Part shown: piece after piece, positions 59,056-64,000 of the stretch
Position numbering within the stretch: the first letter of the stretch is position 1
How the letters are laid out: the number at the start of each line of letters is the position of its first letter
From: Trifolium pratense
Lineage: Eukaryota; Streptophyta; Magnoliopsida; Fabales; Fabaceae
Length of the DNA stretch: 64,000 bases
Direction: 5' to 3'
Assembly: GCF_020283565.1 (NCBI RefSeq)
Contig: NC_060060.1
Coordinates: forward strand, 11,780,001 to 11,844,000
The notes under the pieces: generated by a model
Seen by the model: only the letters and a program-made list of their open reading frames with translations
What the model was told of the DNA's origin: nothing
Database searches by the model: none
Program-made: the position numbers and the translations under genes

Positions 59056-59467
59056 CTACTTATAAACATATTTTCAGGTCATCTCTCAACCAATATGGCG
59101 CTGTTTAACAAATCAAACCTGGATACTTTACATAACTAACCTCATGATAGAATGCTATAGAAACAAGAAAAAAGGCTTCCTGCCATTTTTTGAGAAAGAT
59201 ATCTGCACAATTGATACACATTATAAATTGTTTTGTAAAAAAATTCCATGTTCACTATGGATTTTGTATTTTTCTTAATGCTCACTATTGGAAATAGTCT
59301 TCTTCCACTTTTGTCCAGCAACCAAGTAGTGATTCCAGTAACTATAACCTGGAAGAAAAAGCTGATTATGAGAACTTAATTCCATATTTTTATATTATAT
59401 GAAGAAAGAATATGTATATCTATAATATCCAACCTGAATAACACCTAGTCCAACTGTAGCAGCATTG

Positions 59468-60198
59468 CTTGATTTAAAATGCAACATTAATTAAATGCAT
59501 TATTGGTAACTCTACAATTATCTATCAATAGAAAGATCTATAATCGACATTTAGGGGGTGTTTGTTTTATGGTTACAATGTGGATTTTCAGAAATGTAAT
59601 ATTTGAAATATTTATTCCCATGTTTGGTGGAAGGGATTAAAAAGTTACTCCAAGCAATAAATTGTTCCCAGGAAATTTATGATGGCAGTTACCAACTTAG
59701 CATAGTAAAAAGGTGACTACTTCTCTACCCTCACATAAATTGAGGGTAGTTACCCTATGCTGATGTGGCACCAATGAAATTCATCCACGTGTATTTAAGT
59801 CAAACATAATTAATTTTTTGCCATAAATTATTTTGACTACTTTTATTTTCAATTAATTATATTTTATGTTACTAGTTTTCTTTAATTATATTTTAGACTA
59901 TGTGTAAATATAATTAGAATTAATTTGATCATTGAATGCTTGTTCCTAAACATTATATATTGATTCTAAAATATCAATGTAATTAGTAAAAAAAAAAATC
60001 AATGTTGTAGGCTCAAAAAAATAAATATATATCAATGGTAGTTTAAATAAAAATAATAAGAGAACAAAAACAACAAAGAAAAAAAAACTAATATCTCTAA
60101 TTTAAATATACAATTCCACTTGTACATTTATTAAATGAAATCAAATAATGCTTCAAAAAAAATCAAATCAAATAATTTATGCTATTCCGGTGTAAATA
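59468..60198. other. AT-rich spacer
   Basis: No gene seen. GGGGGTGTTTGTTTTATGG at 59555 resembles the left end of a hAT-type MITE, without a clear right end. Confidence 0.4.
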
Positions 60199-60539
60199 CT
60201 CCCTCCGTTTCAAATTACTTGTCGTTTTAGAAAAAAAATTGTTAACTATCTAAGTCACTCATGTAAATTCCAAATATTTAGGAGTAGTCGAAACCGTAAA
60301 AGATTTATATATTTGGAAAATTAAAGTTTGTTTTTTTAAGTTTTCAAAAAAAAATGTTTGTTTTTTTAAAATATTGGTACATAACATATTAAATTTATTG
60401 GAAAGATAAAATGCATGGAAAAAAACAAATTAAGCTTATTGGTGAATTAAAATAAGGTATAATAGGAAATTAAGTGCAAAAATACACTTTCTTAATTTTA
60501 TTTTTTTCTAAAACGACAAGTAATTTGAAACAGAGGGAG
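60199..60539. mobile_element. Stowaway-like MITE, 341 bp
   Basis: CTCCCTCCGTTTCAAATTACTT against reversed CTCCCTCTGTTTCAAATTACTT, TA on both sides. Same family as 18678-19077 (CGTTTTAGAAAAAAAAT, GGTACATAACATATTAAATTT). Confidence 0.8.
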
Positions 60540-61069
60540 TATATAGTATTTATTTTTTCAATCTCTTTAAATCATTGCATAGATTAACGTTGGTTGACAT
60601 GATGTCGATCTTAGAAAAAAGAGGGGAAAAAAATTAGGTTAAGTAATTAGGTTTAGGTTTGCGATAATGGTCCGACCTTTCTTTTAGTTCAGATGAACTA
60701 TTTATATTTTTACTTGTGATCAATAGTTAAACCCTAAACCCTAAACAAGTTCAAGAGTTAGTTCGTCTTCTTATAATAGTCGAACCTTTTCATTTTGATC
60801 GGATAAATTTCAGGTAGACCGCGCTTGTGATCGGGCGAGCTCCCGTGTGTATGTTTTCTGACAATGGTCCGACCTTTCTTTTAGTTCGGATGAACTATTT
60901 ATATTTTTACTTCTAAACAAGTTCAAGAATTAGTTCGTCTTCCTAATTTTCTCCTAATTTCGTTTTGTCTTCTCTAAACTATTTTGTTTTCAATTTTTTC
61001 CCGATATGGACAACCAAAGAAAACAAAAACAAAATGAAGATGAATAGGAATCACACATCCTATGACATA
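60540..61069. other. Spacer with a direct repeat
   Basis: ATGGTCCGACCTTTCTTTTA followed by GTTC(A/G)GATGAACTATTTATA occurs at about 60668 and 60864, a roughly 196-bp direct repeat. No gene. Confidence 0.6.
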
Positions 61070-63583
61070 TGATGAAAGTACAAAAGCAATTATTTTCGTT
61101 ATATCGTATTCACAGGGACTAGTGTGATATCGAACGGTGATTTGCAATTTCCATGATTTTAAGTGCGGGTTTTTGTATGATTTGTTTCAAAAACATAAAA
61201 GTACGATCGATTAAAAAGATTTTAGAACTTTTGTATAAAAAGAAGTTGTCGGGACTAGATTCGTTATCTCATTAGCATGTATCAATCAACCATCAATATA
61301 TATATTTCATTCACCAATCATTATTATCACATATCACGCATCGAACGTATCCGTGTCCGGATTACGCCGTGAAATCTATTATATCTATTAACGTTCGATG
61401 TCTCGAATCATTAATCGACATAATAGCATTAAGATCTGATATTTGAAGTGATTATTAAACTCAAAATCTATGTCTAAACCTTGAAGTTTAATAAGTGATT
61501 ATCTTTACTCTTAATTTAAACAATATATGTCTATACCATTCAAATCTTAGAAATAGACAATTAAAACAAGATAACACTCATAATGATTGATAAATAAAAC
61601 ATATATATTGAGATTGAATCGACTTCATGATCACAAAATAACTACATCTAATCCCAACAACAAAGAAATTTAGCTAGACATGGTAGAATTGAACTTACAA
61701 GAACAAGGAGTAAAAGGGATGAAGAACATCTCTTGATTTCTCAAGTGTATTGATGAATCCACCTTACAAAACTCCTCTAGAACTCTTAAACTAGTGTTTT
61801 TCACGTATATGAACTATTACAAAATGAGATGATATAAGAAAATGGCTTCTGACTGCTATTTATAGATTTTCAAAACATAGCAGTTCGCTGAGCGAAGTGC
61901 TGTTCGCTAAGCGAACAGGTTACTTAGGGAAGGGGTTTCTTGACACGTAGCAAAAAGCCTGACTCATCATTTATTCGCTGAAGCTCGCTATCTCTCGCCA
62001 TCATACCATAACTCTCTGCCTTTGTTCGCTATTGATAAGTGCCCAATTTTAGTTATAATGTATCATGAATTATGAGCACTTACCAATACTTTTATGAAGA
62101 AATCTTGATTAAAACCCCTTTTGGTGTAAATATAACATTAAATCAAAGAGGAATTGATCCCGAGGCATTTTTGTTAGGAATGGCTAGAAAAGCAGGTTTT
62201 GAAGCCTTCGCTCAGCGAAGCCATAGCGAGCTGCAGCGAACAAAACCAGTGGGTTAAGGGTCCATGGCGAGCTTCAGCGAGATTCAGCGAGCAGGATAGC
62301 AAAATAAACGTTCGCTCAGCGAAAGATAGCGAGAGATGGCGAGCACAACCCGGGAGGAAGGGTCTGATAGCGAGACATAGCGAGCATCGGCGAACAAAGT
62401 GATGAGTCAAGCCTTTTGCTACGTGTCAAGAAACCCCTTGCTTAAGTAACTAGTTCGCTCAGCGAACGTCATTTCGCTTAGCGAACTTCACTGTCCTGAA
62501 AATCTATAAATAGAGCTCAGAAGCCATTTTCTTAGATATATAGTTTTGTAATAGTTCAGAAACAGAAGTAACATTAGTTTTTAGAGTTTTTGAAGGTGGA
62601 TTCATCATTGTACTTGAGAAATCAAGAGATGTTCTTCATCCCTTTTTCTTGTAAGTTTACTTTTATCATGTCTAGCTAAATTCCTTTGTTGTTGGGATTA
62701 GATGTAGTTATTTTGTGAACATGTAGTCAATTCAATCTTAATATATATGTTTTCTTTATTAATCATTATAAGTGTTATCTTGTTTTAATCGTCTATTTCT
62801 AAAAGATTTGAACGACATAGACATATATTGTTTGAATCAAGAGTAAAAGATAATCACTTATTAAACTTCAATGTTTAGACATAGTTGTCGAGTTTAATAA
62901 TCACGTCAAATATCAGATCTTAATGCTATTATGTCGATTCGAGACATCGAACGTTGATAGATATAATAGATTTCACGGCGTAATCCGGACACGGATACGT
63001 TCGATGTGTGATATGTGATAATAATGATTGGTAAATGAAATATATATAGTGAGGTTGATTGATACATGCTAACGAGATAATGAATCTAGTTCCGACAACT
63101 TTTTGTTATCCGAAAGTTTAAAAATCCTTTTAACCAATCGCACTTTTATGTTTTCAAAACAAATCTTACAAAAACCCGCACTTAAAATCATGGAAATTGC
63201 AAATCAACGTTTGATATCACACTAGTCTCTGTGGATACGATATAACGAAAATACTTGCTTTTGTACTTTCATCAGCTATCTCTCGCTAACCTTCGCTGAG
63301 CGAATGTTCATTTGTTGTTCTGCTCGCTGAGGCTCGCTGATCTTCGCCATGGACCCTTAACCCACTGGTTTTGTTCGCTGCAGCTCGCTATGGCTTCGCT
63401 GAGCGAAGGCTTCAAAATCTTGCCTTTTTCTAGCCATTCCTAACAAAAAGTCTTGGGATTAATTTTTCTTTGATCAATGTTATATTTACATCAAAAAGGG
63501 GTTTTAATCAAAATTTCTTCATAAATGTATTGGTAAGTGCCCATAATTCATGATACTTTTTAATTAAAATTGGGCACTTATCA
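61070..63583 (-). mobile_element. Solo LTR (minus), split by a second solo LTR
   Basis: Minus-strand LTR starting TGATAAGTGCCCAATTTT at 63583 and ending CTTTTGTACTTTCATCA at 61070, with ACATA at 61065-61069 and 63584-63588 as a 5-bp TSD. About 1267 bp once the inserted 62033-63274 copy and its duplicated target are removed. No internal retroelement region adjoins it. Confidence 0.88.
62033..63274 (+). mobile_element. Solo LTR (plus), nested in its own family, 5-bp TSD
   Basis: 1242 bp from TGATAAGTGCCCAATTTT to TGTACTTTCATCA, bounded by GCTAT at 62028-62032 and 63275-63279. The U3-like part has many AGCGAA/TTCGCT words, including palindromes TTCGCTCAGCGAA and GTTCGCTCAGCGAAC. A TATA box CTATAAATAG lies at about 62504-62513. 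Short frames in it are not genes. Confidence 0.92.
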
Positions 63584-64000
63584 ACATAACATGAAAAAAT
63601 AAGGAAAAAAAAAACAGGAAAAAATACGCTAAAAAACATAACATCTAAGAAATTGAAAATCACAAGTTTTAGAATCTTGAAGAAATCCGGTAGATCGGTG
63701 GCGAAGGCTGCAGTAAAGATTGACATCGGATAACACAAAAGCGGAGGAGCCGTAGAATGCTAACATGACGGTGGTGGAGGCTGCGGCAGAGATTGAAAGC
63801 ATTAAGAAGAAGAAGAAAGTTTTTTGACGATAAGAAGAAAGTTTTTTTTTTTACGCGAAGAAGAAAGTTGTTTGAGACGTAATACAATTTGAAGAAGAAG
63901 CAAACAAATCAAAAGTAATTAGGTCCAAAATATAAATTCATAGAATATAATACATAAAATATAATTAATTGAAAATAAAATAGTAGTCAAAATAATTTAT
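63584..64000. other. AT-rich end of the window
   Basis: No gene recognised. 63690-63900 has GAAGAAG-rich stretches and AAGAAGAAAGTTTTTT repeated; minus-strand frames of about 72-76 codons are low-complexity. Confidence 0.4.

Larger units (their letters stand above)
58440..59110. mobile_element. TRIM remnant interrupted by two MITEs
   Basis: CTGATAGCGTGTGACCCAAC, TTCAACCTTACAGAATCAACTT and, after the insertions, CTTATAAACATATTTTCAGG and CATCTCTCAACCAATATGG correspond in order to the 12425-12765 TRIM. Confidence 0.55.
58070..59467 (-). pseudogene. ERD6-like sugar transporter fragment (five exons, broken)
   Basis: Minus-strand exons with GT-AG borders: 59467-59434 (NAATVGLGVIQ), 59348-59286 (VIVTGITTWLLDKSGRR), 59202-59141, 58287-58221 (ESQKEDSTPSSILEIFSVVG) and 58129-58070 (AMVITYSLAIGPIPWLIMSE). 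Their order and spacing match the second half of plant ERD6-like/monosaccharide transporters of the major facilitator superfamily: GxTTWLxDxxGRR, the loop, then the transmembrane segment ending PIPWLIMSE. The third exon has an in-frame TAG at 59157-59155, although another frame still shows AFFLVSIAFY, suggesting a small indel. Exons for the N-terminal half and for the segments after MSE were not found, so it is a truncated pseudogene. One intron (58288-59140) contains a TRIM and two MITEs. No product is expected. Confidence 0.82.

Noticed and set aside
62072..62410. Short open frames of 61-78 codons in the plus solo LTR
   Set aside because: They lie in the repeated AGCGAA region of an LTR and differ between the two copies.
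1..64000. Organellar or bacterial origin
   Set aside because: Spliced plant transcription factor, plant TE classes and tRNA-derived SINEs throughout show nuclear plant DNA; no operons or ribosome-binding sites are seen.

Overview
The window is nuclear DNA of a flowering plant and most likely a legume: AT-rich intergenic DNA, spliced genes with GT-AG introns, and repeat types I associate with Medicago, Trifolium and Pisum relatives (tRNA-derived SINEs, TRIMs with a TGGTATCAGA primer site, Stowaway-like MITEs). The species cannot be named from the sequence alone. Genes are sparse; most of the 64 kb is transposable elements, many nested, whose target-site duplications (TSDs) can be read directly.

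Layout. 1-12.8 kb: LINE debris, MITEs, an LTR-like fragment and unassigned DNA. 13.3-14.9 kb (+): a two-exon GATA transcription factor of the HANABA TARANU (GATA18) type. 16.5-22.2 kb: a 5.7-kb non-autonomous element with very long inverted repeats and a 9-bp TSD, itself hit by SINEs and a MITE. 22.4-25.4 kb: a CACTA-like end, then an intact four-exon alpha/beta hydrolase gene (+). 26.7-32.6 kb: TIR elements and a decayed minus-strand LTR retroelement. 34-39.4 kb: Helitron, hAT and MULE-type elements. 40.3-48.1 kb: a second hydrolase copy broken by a frameshift, an intact HhH-GPD DNA glycosylase (45153-45980), and a third hydrolase copy lacking exon 1. 49.2-54.8 kb: a Copia-type element on the minus strand with nearly identical LTRs, a decayed interior and a striking array of short palindromes. 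55.4-57.6 kb: a Helitron and a three-level nest of MITEs. 58.1-59.5 kb: five exons of a broken ERD6-like sugar transporter on the minus strand. 61.1-63.6 kb: a solo LTR inserted in opposite orientation into another solo LTR of the same family.

The likely functional genes are three: the HAN-type GATA factor (floral and meristem boundary regulator in its family), hydrolase copy 1, and the DNA glycosylase (alkylation repair). They do not form a pathway. Their proximity resembles Arabidopsis neighbourhoods as I remember them, so the block may be conserved micro-synteny spread apart by transposons. The most unusual signal is the palindrome array in the Copia-like element: at least 26 short hairpins whose arms differ from one another but stay self-complementary around a near-constant core.
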